Shown here: positions 1 through 12,051 of the stretch, piece after piece
Position numbering within the stretch: the stretch's first letter is position 1
How the letters are laid out: each line of letters begins with the position of its first letter
From: Sternotherus odoratus
Lineage: Eukaryota > Chordata > Testudines > Kinosternidae
Assembly: GCA_032164245.1 (NCBI GenBank)
Contig: JAVMKO010000002.1
Location: 96,113,340 to 96,177,339 of the forward strand
Direction of reading: 5' to 3'
Length of the DNA: 64,000 nucleotides
Made by a program: the position numbers and the translations under genes
Notes under the pieces: generated by a model
Database searches by the model: none
What the model was told of the DNA's origin: nothing
The model's input: only the letters and a program-made list of their open reading frames with translations

Positions 1-162
1 TGGATTGCAATGGATTTTTCACCTTCAGTCCATTTGGTATGATGTCCTGCCGTTTGCATTTGGAGAGAAAGATGATATCTGTCTGTACTTGTGCAAGTTT
101 CTTCATGTGGTTGATGGATTTCCACTCCATACGGCTAAATGCAGTGCCTTGCATGATGTCAA

Positions 163-280
163 GAATCAGGGTGGTAGCCGTGTTAGTCTGGAATAGCAGA
201 GTTAACAAAGTCCTGTGGCACCTTAAAGACTAACTATAAAGTTTTGAAGCATGAGCTTTCGTGGGCTAATACCCACTTCA
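163..280 (+). repeat. Foldback/Penelope-end-like repeat fragment
   Basis: A diverged fragment of a family seen four times here (also 12277-12488, 13544-13721 and 22682-22830). Hallmarks are a GTAGCCGTGTTAGTCTGG start, then AGTCCTGTGGCACCTTAAAG and a short palindrome near GTGGGCTAATACCCAC. This copy has only one arm. I recognise the family as abundant in turtle genomes. Its classification is uncertain; a Penelope-like terminal repeat is my guess, from the foldback form and 11-bp TSDs of the other copies. The 162 bases before it and 283-362 after it hold nothing recognisable. Confidence 0.6.
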
Positions 281-362
281 GAGTCCCAAATGGAACAACT
301 TCCCTGTTGGTCCAGAACTTAACAGTATGTAATTTAAATGTTTGGTTTTGTGATTTAGGAAA

Positions 363-522
363 TTTGAGCATTGGCCTGCTAAACCAGGGTTGTGAGTTCA
401 ATCCTTGAGGCGGCCATTTAGGGATATGGGGCAAAAATGGGATTGGTCCTGCTTTGAGCAGGGGGTTGGACTAGATGATCTCCTGAGGTCCCTCCAGCCC
501 TGAGATTCTATGATTCTATGAA
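363..522 (+). repeat. Tortoise polIII/SINE (tRNA-Lys head, CR1-like tail)
   Basis: A turtle SINE lacking the start of its tRNA head. The head has TTGAGCATTGGCCTGCTAAA and a B-box-like GAGTTCAATCC, typical of the tRNA-Lys-derived cryptodiran SINE. The tail runs through GGATTGGTCCTGCTTTGAGC to the CR1-type 3' end and repeated ATTCTATGA units. The tail resembles the 3' end of the CR1 LINE at 60361-60455, as known for SINEs mobilised by CR1 machinery. The A-box region is not intact, so it is unlikely to be transcribed by Pol III. Confidence 0.85.
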
Positions 523-3500
523 AAGACACAAACTTAACATTTAAACCACATATTTTATTCAGTTATCTGATTGTTCAGGAACGTGGTGCCACCTAATCTG
601 TATCTAAAAACAAAGGCATTTTAATCTTTGTGTGCATGCATTTCATGGGATCATTCTTGCCTGACCACACAATGTATGTTCAGTAATATATAATGCTGTA
701 TACTTGCATTTAAAGTTACTAATACATTAACTTCTATACACTGTATTGCATTAGTTGTCAAATAGCATGTTACATTTCTAGCTAATGTGCGATCCAGGGG
801 CAGAAATATTTTCACCATGGGCCTTATAGCCTGCAGGGTTATTCATTCATTGATTTGGAGAAACTTAAACTAGTTTCTTCTTCCCACTGTAGAAAACATG
901 ATGGTGAACTGTATTTCACTTCTGACAGCTCCTAATTGTTATTGATTATTTTATGATGGAAGAGCAATGCCTGAAGCACCAAAGAAATGAGAAACTGGAA
1001 TCTGAAATTTGGCCCAGCATAGGTACTAATAGTGTCCTAGCTGCTGCCTGTTTTCCTAGGAAGAGAAGGAAGGCCAGCTGTTCTCTAGATTTTGACTAAT
1101 GTTTCACGGCAGAACTAAAGAGGCTCTTAACCAGTCCCATGTAGATTTACTGGTTTACTAAAAAAGTGGACAACTGTGCTTAAGTTAGTCTTTTTCTGAA
1201 CATAACCCAGAAGACAGCAACTTTTTAAATTTATAAATTAAACAATATTTGAGCATTAGTGCTTCAAATTCACATACAAGGTAAGACACAACACAATTTT
1301 TCCTTATAGGTAACATTAAGGACCAGCCATGGTCTACGCTGAGAGGTACTTTTGTAGTGGTAATCAATGTGCCCATTTCAAACAGTTGACGAGAAGGTGA
1401 GAGTAACAGTAGGGGGAAAATTAGCATGGGGAACTATACTAAACTAAAACTAAAAACCATTTCCCCATGCTAGTACTCCCGATATCTACAGTAAGCTTGG
1501 TTTAAAAAAGCCCTGGCCCAACCGCAGTTTGTGCGAGGTGTGTGTGTGTGTTTAAACAAATGTAAACTATAGCTTTAAGCACTAGTAGTCCATCTGAAAT
1601 CAACTGGATTACTCATGTGCTTAAAGTTAAGCACATGCTTTAGTGCTTTCTTGGAGTTGATCCTTAGTGGTGAGTATCATGAGCATAATGAAGGCGATGC
1701 ATCCTACACATTTTCTCTATCCCTTCAACAGCTTCTTGAACAAGAGGAGTGAGAAGATGGAACTCAGTAGAACCCAATTTTGGAGAGAGACCAAGTTCAC
1801 AAATTTCACAGCGGAATACGCAGATTGCTAAACAACGAAAAACAACTTCCAATTCAAACATTACAGATCTTAATTTTAAATCAAGTTAGAATGATGACTA
1901 GTCTCTCACATGTAGGAGGAACAAGTTAACATTTTAACAGTTTATTGCATGACTTCCCTTAATAATTAGAAGTAGTCCAGATCAACATTGACAAATGTCT
2001 GGCATGATTAGTACAGTGTTTGATGCAAGTGGAAGGAGATTACACTAGAGATAATGAAAGGTTCTTTCCAATATTATCAATCAAGTGACTGCAGAAAAGG
2101 ATGGTGACTACTATGTCTCTGGGATCCGTTTTCGTGTGTGTGTGTGTGAGAATAAAGTCTCTTTTATTGAAGTCTGCTAGTGATGGATAAGCTTCTGTAG
2201 CACCTGATCCTGCACTTATTCATATACATAACATTATTTGTGTGAGCAGTTCCATTGACCTCACGTGAATAAAGTTACCCACATGCTTAAATCTTGGCAA
2301 AACCAAATTTTAAGTTTGGAGGTTCAGATAATCACCCCAAAGTTGATACACTAAACTTGGAACTGATTGAGGTTACAAAATTGAATGTGATATCTCAGGA
2401 GAACAGTCTCAACTTGTGTGATTCTGGCACTTTCACTTCCAAGGATCAGGGATGCTCATTGTGGAAAATATTATCTGACTTTATTCAAAACTCAAAGGAA
2501 AAAAAAAGCTTAGTTTGAGTTTTACAGGAAGTTTCAAGTTGGGTATTATTTTATTGTAAATGGTTCACCCAAGTCTAGAGTGTGTGTTACTGATGGACAG
2601 GCACACATTACAGGTGTGGGGGAATGGGGCTCTTTCCTGCAGTCCTTTTTCAGGTAACTCTCCCAGTGACTTCAGCTGGAGTTCTGAAGGCTTGAAGAAT
2701 TGTGACCATGATTCCATGGACTGAACAAATGAATGCAAATACAATTTTAAACAACTCTGGTCCCTAACATATAACCGTGGTCTTCAAGAAATTCTCTCAG
2801 AATCTGATCTTACAAGGTGCTGACTCCCCATCAGATTCCCACTAAACCTTGTTAACAGTGCTTAGGTCATCAGAGTTTCAGGCCCTCAAAGAGTCTCACA
2901 CTACCGGAATGGAAACTTCATTATTCACAAAGCCATCAAATAAGAGGCAACAGAATGAAAACCAACCAAAAAATAAAATGACTAAGGGGAAAAAATAACA
3001 AATTGAACCAAATAACTTTGCTGGGGATTTAGGTGACAACTTATGGTTTTTGAAACCTATCTAAAAAAAAGCCAGTGCTAAAATTTCTTCAACATTGCAC
3101 AGAGGATGTGTTCACAAAGATTCAATGAGCAATCACCTGGCGGGTTCCTTCTTGCAGGCATCCCTTGTGTAAGGCTCAGAAAGTGGACCATCAAGGACTT
3201 AAAATCTGCTTAACTCTATGTTCAATCTTTTTGAGATCAAATGGCCTTTTATCTCCTCTTTTATACACCCAGGGGGAGTTAGGGACATGTGTCACTGCTG
3301 TGCACTATTGGAGGAAACTGGTCACCTATAGGATGTAGGGAAGTGCAATGAAGCATATTCACAACAGGATTCATGCCTTTGCAAAGAGCAGGAGATAATT
3401 TCTTTAAATGATTCTGTAGCAAATGTAAAGTCAAAATTATTGTAGTATGTATTTATTTATTCATTCAGTGGCAGATCTAGACAAGCCAGATGGTTTCCTT

Positions 3501-4524
3501 CCATCCTAATTGTGGAAGAGTAAACCCCCCCACAAAAAACACGACCTGTCCAGTGTAGATATCCAGTTACCACAAATACAAAGCCAACTTCTGCTCCCAG
3601 TTACACTGGTTTAAATCTTGAGTAAAATTCCATTGAAGTCAATGGAATTATTGAGGATTTAAACTTAGTGAGAGTAGAATTTGCCAAATATTTTTTTACC
3701 TGTTTTAATTCACTATTAAAAAAACCCCCACATTGGTCTATGTTTTGTTTTGTTTTTTCTTCTTTAGGATGAGTAAAAAAAGGCCAGAAAGATGGTGGTC
3801 TTTTCCTTAAACTTTTTCTTTTTTACCTTAAAAATATCAGGAATGTCAAGTCTGGTCCTCCCTTGTTTTGTTGGAAGAGCTCTTGAGGGACTCCAGTGAT
3901 ATTCATTGGGAGCACTAACAACTTAAGTGAAGTGCATGAGATACTGAACCTTTAACAAAGTTGTCCTTTCTCTAAAGTGTTAATTAGACATTCATGTTTA
4001 ATAGCTATTAACAAAAACAAAGGCTTTTAAACAACCTGACCCAAAATTCCCTCCCTTCTCATTTCCTCATCTTTCACTCGGTTTTGGCATCATTTTCATT
4101 AGTCATATTAAAAGTCTGCCAATACAGACGAGATCTGAAGGTCAAATGTAACCTAGTACATATATACATAAAAAATATAAAGAAGACCTGAGAGGTGGAT
4201 AAGTCAAAGAAACAAAAAAACAAAAACAAAAATAAAAGAGTACAAGTCCTTTTTTCCACAGATACAGGTAATTTTTAATGCAGATCAGTTTTTAGGGCCA
4301 AAAACGGAAAAAAAAAAAGATTTTTTCCTTAACATCCCTCTGTGCTAACAATAGAAATAATCACAACAAAATCAAAATAAGATATGGACTTTTACACTCA
4401 AATCACACTTTCGGTATTTGTTAAAAGCAGTGGGAAGTTGAAAGCAAAATAGCAGCAACATATATATTTACATTACATATTTCACCCAGAAGGATGATAA
4501 AGCACTTAGACCACATAAACAGAT
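523..4524. other. Intronic sequence with old palindromic repeat copies
   Basis: No gene is recognised. The stretch is AT-rich. It has short GT runs (about 1538-1552 and 2136-2148) and copies of a dispersed motif built around a CATTGACTTCAATGG-like palindrome and ATGTGCTTAA half-sites at about 1585-1670, 2190-2300 and 3595-3700. Short open frames here look like chance. Confidence 0.6.
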
Positions 4525-4720
4525 TATTCACCTACCACTGAAATGCAACCACTGCTGGGCTGGGACACTGTAATCATATAACAGCTCTTAAGAGGATGGA
4601 AAGAACAACTCCATTTGAAATTTAACACAGAAGGGAATTTAGGGGAGAATGTATTGATCCAAGTTGGAATTTGGTCTAGATACCAGTGTTAATGCCTCGT
4701 CTCTTGTGAAATTGTCAAGG
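4525..4720 (+). repeat. Dispersed repeat, 'CCACTGAAATGCA' family, partial copy
   Basis: Begins near CCTACCACTGAAATGCAACC and resembles segments at 8160-8530 and 17255-17590. Shared order: CACCACTGAAATGCAGCCAC, then an ACAGC..TTTTAA.AG block, then downstream GGAATT..GCCAGG-like words. The family is old and I cannot name it. Confidence 0.5.
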
Positions 4721-5424
4721 GACTGCAAAGGTCAGTGCCCTTTTTGTTTTGTTTTTGCTTCATTCAAAACATGACAGCAGCAGCAGCAGCATGAGCGTAT
4801 TGAATTAAAGAAAAGAGTGCATCCTAATCAATTACCACCACCACTTCCCACTGTATCCTGGCTGGCCCTCAATAAATCTGTTCTTGAGACACAACTTGCA
4901 TATTGACAGGAGGCAGTAGGAAAGCTTCCTAATGGAGCTTAGTGGCACTATAAGGCAACACACAGAACAGAGAGCAGCGATGAAAAAGACTTCCAGTGCT
5001 TACATTGGTATTCTTGTGAATCCTCCAAAATATGGAGTCGAATATGGATAGTCACAAAGAAAATGGAGAAATTCAGTCCATTAGGTGAAACCCTGAAGTT
5101 TTATCAATTTGTCCTTAGTGGGACTTCATCCATTTCACTATGTTTGCTATGAGAACAGCTTGATGATGTAAAAGTCTGCCTTTGCTCTTCACAGACAGTG
5201 TGTGTGGGGGGGTGTGGGTGTGTGTGTGGGGGGAAATGAGAAATAATTTAGTTTTCAAAAGTTAAAAAAAAAGTGATTTTTCTTCTAACCATTTTTGCTG
5301 GCAGTAAGATTTTCTTTTTTTGCATAACTACAGTATTACTGGGCCCTTTCCCATTTTTATGCACCTGTAAGCAGGTCCCATTAGCATTATGATTAATAGT
5401 TAATAAATATTGTTACTGCTTAGC
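4721..5424. other. Intronic sequence with TG-rich run
   Basis: No gene recognised. A TG/G-rich low-complexity run lies at about 5196-5232. A CAG trinucleotide run of about five units lies near 4771-4790. Confidence 0.5.
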
Positions 5425-5530
5425 ACTTATATAGTGATCATCTGTAGCTCTCAAAGGGCTTCACTTGCAATGGATGAAAATTAAATTTCCCTATTTTACA
5501 AAAGCAGACAGCAAGGCAAAGGGAATGCGA
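5425..5530 (+). repeat. MIR-like CORE-SINE remnant
   Basis: A diverged stretch containing CTCTCAAAGGGCTTCAC and then CCCTATTTTACAAAAGCAGA and AAGGCAAAGGGA. These correspond to the core and 'lower threshold' part of MIR-type SINEs, which are ancient in amniotes. Too degraded for subfamily assignment. Confidence 0.5.
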
Positions 5531-5550
5531 GGGTCATTCCAGCTCAGGTA

Positions 5551-5551
<1 letters not shown>

Positions 5552-5588
<37 letters not shown>
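5552..5588. repeat. (CA)n microsatellite
   Basis: Uninterrupted CA dinucleotides over about 37 bases. Confidence 0.97.
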
Positions 5589-5589
<1 letters not shown>

Positions 5590-8159
5590 GCTCTGAACAA
5601 GCTAGTGCATTAAAAATAGAAGTGTTACCACAGTGACGTGAGCATCAGGAGGGGCTAGCCAGCCGAATATGTACCTAGCATCCTGCATGGGATCATACTT
5701 GGGGCACCTAGTCCTTCCTACCATTCATACTCCTGCAGCTATACTTCCATTTTTAGCACGCCAGCTTAACTGGAGCAATTGTGGGTGTGCCCCCCATGAT
5801 GGAATTCACACCTCCAGCTCAAAGTATAGACATACTCCGCTAAGTCAGCCAAGGTCTCTTTATTTCCAGTCCCGTGCCCTCTGCACCAGACCAGACCACC
5901 CTGTCTTCCTTCATGGAAATTATGCACATGAAAAGAGCTAGCATCCTTATAACAGCAATGGTCTTATTCTGAAAGAATGCTGTAGAGATGCGGCCATAGT
6001 TCATTCAGAATCTTGCTACAATAAGTCTTCTGAGCCCACTTTTATAAACAAAATAGAATACATCTATTAAACTGCAGAGGACTGTAGTTTTAGGAACTTA
6101 TGACGGCCTTTCCTAGGGGTTTAGTCTGGCTCAGATGCTAATGATGGCATTAGAATTAGGCCGGCAGGATTCATGTTCCTATTTCTGCTGCTGGTGTCAT
6201 TTTATCAGGACACGTGAACACATCCAATAAGCATTCTTATTTCCAATTTGCTCTGTTTTTGCCTTTTTAGGAAATTTGTCACTGACGTATGTTTTGATTT
6301 CCATCCATATATTCCCCGCCACCAAGTGGCAAACAGGAAATACCTTCATTAGGAATGGGCGTATCATTTTGACAGGATAAGCAATGGCTAATATTTTCTT
6401 TTTGTAGACTTTCACGTGCCTCAGAACATTTGCAATTTTGAAACACATGTGAAGTCTCACTTTTGTTTTGCTCGGTTTTCTATAGGAGGATCCCTTTGTG
6501 CTCATGACAGAGACCCCTGGTCAGCAAAGCATTTAAGCACAAGCTTAATTTTAAGAACCATTAGCTTTGTTGACTTAAATGGGACTTAAATGCTTGAAGT
6601 TAAATGTGTGCTTAAATGCTTTGCTGAATCTGGGCAGGAGTCCACTGAGTTCCCTTCCAATTTTCTCAGTATACAACTCCTTCCTCTCACCTTGCGAGGG
6701 CATGTATTTTAACACAGACACACACAAATAATTGACATTTCTATAACAGCTTCCATTCAAGAAGCTCAAAAGGCTTAACAGGTGTTTTGTTCTCCAGGGT
6801 GGAAAATGTTTTTGGTGCCTTCTCACATACAAAAGCTACAAGCACCCTCCCGCCTCCCCCAAACAACACTGCCTCCCCTATATCTTCTATGCCCGAGGAT
6901 TTGGCACTCCTGAATGCAATGGTATCTCTGTTAATTTAGTTGCACACCCTCTTGCCCTTTTAAATTTATTTTGTTTTAAACAGCCTTGAGAGGTTCTCTT
7001 TAGAACTGGTCAACAAATGAAAACTTACTTAAATGAAAAACTAAAATTTCAGGAGTGTTTTCATTTCAAAGGACCCGTTTTTATTTTCTTCAAAATCAAT
7101 CTATTTTTGGTAAACAAAAAATATCAAAAAAATTCTCACATTTGCAACTAAATATTTTAAATATAAAAATCAAATACACAACATTTATTGGAGAAAAAAT
7201 TAAAAAGGCAATTTTTCACACAAAAATCATTTGAGGAAAGAGACATTTGATGAAAATCTGTTCTTTTATAAAATGTCAACTAGTTCTACCATCTTTGGTA
7301 CCTTCTAAACTTTTCATACTTTTACAGATCTCCTTGCTTCTTCTTGGGTAATATAAATTAAGGAACCAACATTTCAGAAAGAAAATCCTTCAAACTTAGA
7401 CGGAGCCACCACAAGCAACAACGAAGACATTTGATTGTAAAGTACTATAGGCCAGTGTCCTTCGAATTAAAAATATTAACCTTTCCTCATGGAAATGAGC
7501 ACTGTTATCATAGTAATTACTGTCCAGTATGCTTGTAATGAGAAATTCAGTAAATATAAGCCTGGCTAATACAAGACTTGTGATAGACTACTGGAAAACA
7601 TGAACTGATTGCTCTTCCTTGGGAGTTATTCATCTTTGTGTAATGTTTGAATTTTAAGAGCATGTTACGGAATTTACTTTTTATGATGTTGCAAACTTAT
7701 GTATGATCGCTGTGGTAAATGTGCCCATGGTGAAACCTGTGAGTGGATTTATGGAGAGAAGAACTGCATATTTTTTTAATTAGTCCAGCAAAACCACCTC
7801 ACATTAAGAGTAGCCATGTGTAACTGTTCATCAGGGACATTTTTAAACTGGGGCCAATGCCTAAGCAACAAACTGTGTGGTCCTTGACTGAGCAAAACTC
7901 TCATTGACTTTAATACTCATGTGGAAAGTGACTAATTATCTTAATAACTGTATTTTGAGTATCATGAAGAAAGGCTAATAGGGATACTTTAGTAACATTA
8001 AACATGAGTTAGACAGGGGCCAGCCCAGCACCAGAGTACACCATTTAGAAAAACTGAGTTCAATCCCTAATTGACTTAACTTACAGTTTTTTGCAAAGAA
8101 GAACTGTAAAATGTAGCCTTGAGTATGCATGGATCCCAGAGCCATTCCAGTAGCTCATA
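5589..8159. other. Intronic sequence, AT-rich repeat at 7015-7292
   Basis: No gene recognised. A 102-codon minus-strand open frame at 6197-6505 has no recognisable domain. 6520-6640 is a copy of the dispersed AAATGCTT/TTAAGCAC palindromic motif; 7840-7930 is another. 7015-7292 is strongly AT-rich, ends with ACTAGTTCTACC and resembles an old dispersed reptile repeat. Confidence 0.5.
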
Positions 8160-8530
8160 ATAATAATAATATTAATTCCTTAAATAAGTATATTACCCTT
8201 AAATCTGAAGGATCTAAACTGCTTTACCAAACTATTATACCCACCACAGAAATGCAGCCACTTTCTGGGGTGAAGTGAAACAGCCGTTTTAAGAGTTCAC
8301 ATCAATACAATAGTAGTTTAGATTAGAAAGTGTATCCAATGGAAATCCTAAGGGAACTTAAGTAACCAGAAGTTGGAAGCTTGCTAGTATTCCAGAGGAA
8401 CCTCCCTGCAAAAAAACCCAAAACTTGAAACAAGATCTTGGGATTTGTAGTGACTGAATGAAAGGTCGGGACCTAGTTTTCACATCTCATCTGAAACACA
8501 GCACTGTCCTTCAGCCCTTTAATACCATTT
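8160..8530 (+). repeat. Dispersed repeat, 'CCACTGAAATGCA' family, longer copy
   Basis: Contains CCACCACAGAAATGCAGCCA, then ACAGCCGTTTTAAGAG, and toward the end GGGATTTGTAGTGACTGAAT with CATCTCATCTGAAACACAGC. The last block aligns by eye with the 'ATCTTTAATGACCACC...TCTCATCC' block at 17530-17575, so these are two copies of one long old repeat. Confidence 0.55.
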
Positions 8531-8930
8531 ATCTTATTTTCCAGCCTGGCTGAAGTGTGCTTGGAACCAGCTTTGGGACAGATGGCAGAGGGGAAAGATA
8601 GCTTTGAACCTTCTTTATGCTCCCATGATCCTATGGCTGGCTCACAGCCAGCCAAATACCAGACTTAACCGAGAAAGCGTGAAGGCTTCTTTTAGACAGC
8701 TTGGCATAAGTGTGGCCCTAAAGAACTGTTCTAGAAGGTAGGATCCCTGGGATGCAGGGGTATCCAGCTATGTCCTCTTTTCTGGACATGCTCCTTACCT
8801 TAGCATCAGAAAGGGGGTGAGAGAGAAGTCACCACAACAGCTGTACACCATTTGGGATCTCCCTAGGTAGGAACAATGCAAAGCACAGGGGGCTATGGAT
8901 CTGGCTCCATGCTGGAGTACTGTTCCAGTT
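8531..8930. other. Intronic sequence, no recognised feature
   Basis: No gene, repeat family or regulatory site could be supported here. The open frames are short and lack recognisable motifs. Confidence 0.5.
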
Positions 8931-9395
8931 CTAACGTAGGCTATTTCTATACTGCACCTCCCCCCCCCCCAGCGTTGGCGTGTAGGGTATGTGTAGCTAC
9001 ATGTCACAGCGAAAAGCAGGCGCCGTCCACACTGTGGGATGCAGCTTCACATGTTGGTGAAAGACTCTGGCAAGAGGGAGGAAGCAGGGACAGACTTCAG
9101 CATCTTCCTCCTGCCAGAGTCTTTCACTGCAGCAAGAAAAGGCTGTGTCAGGCGGAGGCAGTAGGCCATTACACTGCTAAAAATAACAGTGTAGATGTGG
9201 GAGGCACTGCTTGGGCATGTAGAGAGCCATGTGGATATATAACCAGGCACATACCCACAGGCTTCAGGTGACTCTTTACTCACCTAAGATACATTTCGCT
9301 GTCTACTCTGCCATTTATAGCCATGCTCGGGGGGTTATCCATGAATGATCTCTATAAACCACAATAAGAATTGTGCAGTGTAAATGTATCTTTAG
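8931..9395. mobile_element. Probable non-autonomous DNA transposon with internal hairpin
   Basis: Candidate terminal inverted repeats are TATTTCTATACTGCAC (about 8942) and GTGCAGTGTAAATGTATC (about 9373). Both are variants of the reptile 'TGTCTACACTGCAC' terminus seen in related form at 19587-19852. Inside, GTGAAAGACTCTGGCA (about 9057) pairs with TGCCAGAGTCTTTCAC (about 9112) to form a strong stem. The exact ends and TSD are unclear. Frames of up to 131 codons here show no homology I recognise. Confidence 0.5.
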
Positions 9396-10340
9396 CAGGA
9401 AGAGTCTCACTTGCTGAATCACCAGCACCAATACTTAAAAGTACTTTGGTCCATTGAATACATGGGGCATATACAGTAAAGTTGTAGTAGTCAAAAAGTA
9501 TTTTGGACAGTTTCCCAGGTTTAAATCAATATCAGAGATGCTGCTAACAAACTCTCTTTAATATTCTCTCTCTACATGTTCTTCTACTTCAAGAATTATC
9601 TGTTTAAAGATCTGGAAACTTGTTGGTCACCATGTTTCTAAGAATCTCACAGAAATAATGGATTTGGGGTGAATAATGAGGATTACAATGAAACATGGTA
9701 AGAAAATGTTTTCTCTGTTATTGTCATGTTGAACTTGCTCAAGCAACAGATAGGAGGTTTTATAAATAAGGGACTGTTTTCTGTGACCCTTCTGTGCTAA
9801 TCTGTTTCCTAAAATAATCTGTCTTTAAAATGTGACAGACGACAATGCAGAAGTTATATAAAAATACAATGGCCAAACCCTTTTATTTTTCTTCCCCTTT
9901 AAACTTTTGCCTTACAGTGTGAAATATAATTGCAAAGCAACCTCCATATTAAATGTTAAAAGGGGTCTATTGCACCATCGCTCACTCCTGGCAATGAAAA
10001 GCTTAATCTAATTAAAGAAACAAACTGAATGTAGCTGCTGGTTTTAATCATCTGCAGTTTTCTTGCAAGGTTACGTAATCCTAATTAAAGATAAATTTAG
10101 ACAACAGAAAAGGTTCAGTTTTAATAAGAGAAAAATATGTACAAAGTCCTTGCATAGCTATTTAGGAAGATTTTTTAAAAAGTTTTATTTTCATCTAATA
10201 GTTTTCAGTTAATAAATTCCACATAAGTATTCCTGCCAAGAGAGAAAGTCTCATTTTAATGTTTGCTACTGTAATATAGTAACTATTTGCTCTTTAATCA
10301 AAAGCTAGCATCTAAAATTATGGTGATTTAGCCCCAGCTC
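9396..10340. other. Intronic sequence; homeobox-site-rich AT block
   Basis: No gene recognised. About 9840-10330 is repeat-free by eye and carries several TAATTA-type words (TCTAATTAAAG, CCTAATTAAAG) and TTACGTAATC. That composition is typical of conserved non-coding enhancers, but conservation cannot be tested here. Confidence 0.35.
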
Positions 10341-10425
10341 ATTCCACTGAAAATACAGGCCTGCATTTTCAAAAGTGTTAAGTGATTCTGGGTGCCTCAG
10401 TTTGTGGTGTTCTCAACCTGAGATA

Positions 10426-10728
10426 CAGTAGACTCTCGATTATCCAGAATTGGGTTAACCATAATGTGGATTAACCAGGATGTCAAAAAAAAAAAAAATG
10501 CGTAACTCACAGGGCTGGCTCTGGATTTGTTGCCGCCCCAAGAACAAACAAAAAAAACCCCACCAGGGTGCAGGGCAGCTAGTGAACCAAAGCCACTCCC
10601 CCTGGTGCAGGGTGGCTGGTGAACCAACACCCCTCTCCTCATATTTCCTATGGATGGTGATTATCCGGGATTTTATTAACCAGGATTAATTTTTTTCCCT
10701 ATCATCCTGGATAACTGAGAGTCTACTG
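10426..10728. mobile_element. Tigger/pogo-type non-autonomous element
   Basis: A 303-bp element with inverted ends CAGTAGACTCTCGATTATCC and GGATAACTGAGAGTCTACTG, flanked by TA on both sides (10424-10425 and 10729-10730). The ends and TA duplication are those of the Tigger/pogo group. It carries no transposase. It splits an older repeat (about 10340-10425 and 10731-10865). A short piece starting CAGGGCTGGCTCTGG at about 10510 resembles the end of the hAT element at 40542-40793, suggesting a nested fragment. Confidence 0.85.
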
Positions 10729-10730
10729 TA

Positions 10731-10865
10731 CTTTAAAAGTGCCCAATTTTCAGAAAGTACTAAGCATCCATATTCCGACAAGTTTTTAAGGTGTCTCAAA
10801 TTGGTACCCAAAAATGGAAGTACCCGAACTCACTAGTCACTTTTGGAAAATGTAGACCACAGCAC
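10731..10865 (+). repeat. Dispersed 'AAGTGCCCAATTTTCAGAAA' repeat
   Basis: An old repeat with CCAAAAATGGAAGTACCC, also seen at about 37620-37750 (CACCCAAAAATGGAGGCACC) and faintly at 16215-16270. The left part lies before the Tigger-type insertion at about 10340-10425. Confidence 0.45.
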
Positions 10866-10992
10866 CTTAGACGAAGTAGATTTCATTTTAATTTTGAATG
10901 GGGGGTGGGGGTGGGAGGATAAACTCAAGAAAAACACCTAGGCTTATTTACACTGCTACTATTGTTTTAATGCATGATGTTGTTTATTTCAG

Positions 10993-11036
10993 CCACTGGA
11001 TTCAATGCTGACACCTTGCAGAACTTATCATGCTGT
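10993..11036 (+). other. Exon-like segment 1 (speculative)
   Basis: A 44-bp segment preceded by a good acceptor (ttgtttatttcag) and followed by a perfect GTAAGT donor. It reads 2 nt plus 14 codons (TGFNADTLQNLSCC) and ends on a codon boundary, in phase with the segment at 12052. No protein family is recognised. Decoy splice sites are common in introns, so this may be chance. Confidence 0.2.
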
Positions 11037-12051
11037 GTAAGTAATTATTTTGATAACAATAGGAGCTTATGTTGCCAAGGAGAACAGAGCTGTGACCCCT
11101 ACAGATGCATTCAGGTTACACATAAAGGCCTGATTTTTCTTTCACAAGGATGTAAATCCTGTCTAATTCCACTGACTTTGATGGAGTTTCACCAGCATAG
11201 AACCAACGAGAAAGAAGCAACAGGCCTATTTTTTCCCCTTCTGTATGAAAGTTCTTAATTAAAAGGTAAAGCAAAGAAAAAAAGGACAGTCAAGTCACTC
11301 AAATAGGTGTGACTGTGCTATGCATATATTGTAAGAAATTAAGAGTGAATGGCAGACAAAATGAAAAGTGGTGAGAGTCCTCAAAATGGTGGTCTTTATA
11401 TTCATAGCTTCTGGCTCAGCTAGAAGCTGTTAGGAGTATATCTAAAGTCAGTCAAATTTCAGTCAAAATCTACAAATGCAATTTATTTGAGGATCTTCAT
11501 ATTCTCCTGAATCCACCCTTCTGGGCATTCACAGATGAGCTGTGCGACTCACCAGGGAACATGCCTCACAGATACACAGAGGGATGACCCAGTCTCATGC
11601 CTAGATAAATACTGGTGCTCTGATTTTGCTGTTAGTTTAATATTTTCTTCAGAAAAAGAATCAGGGAGATGCATAGCCCGCTTTTCGGCTAAGATGGGAG
11701 TCACCAGGGAAAAGAAGCACTGTCTTGCAAAACAGCCAAGGAAAAAAGAATGGCAAGAGATGGGAAGCAGTGAAATGTCTAGCGACTAATGAAGGAAGAT
11801 AGAAACTGAGGAAAGCAGTGCAAGGAAAAGGAAACAGAGAAGAAAGCAAGAGTGAGAGCCAAAGAGGAAAAAACGGCCCAGTGTGACGCGATGAGAGAAT
11901 GTACATTTAACCTCTTTGTTGGCAGCCCTGCATTGAGGATGCTGTTCTGTTCTCACATTCGATTAAAATGCCACAGAAACTTCTCAAGAAACTAACTCAA
12001 GTAATACTATCAATTTCTGCTATTCATAATCTGTACCGCTGTTTTCCCTAG
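11037..12051. other. Intronic sequence between exon-like segments
   Basis: No gene recognised. 11120-11200 is a copy of the dispersed CACTGACTTTGATGG-type motif. An 84-codon open frame at 11535-11789 is rich in Lys and Ser with no recognised motif. Confidence 0.45.

Noticed and set aside
370..412. tRNA gene
   Set aside because: The tRNA-like sequence is the head of a SINE fused to a CR1 tail and lacks an intact A box and acceptor stem.
6197..6505. 102-codon minus-strand frame
   Set aside because: No recognised domain, no splice-site support and no sign of coding bias.
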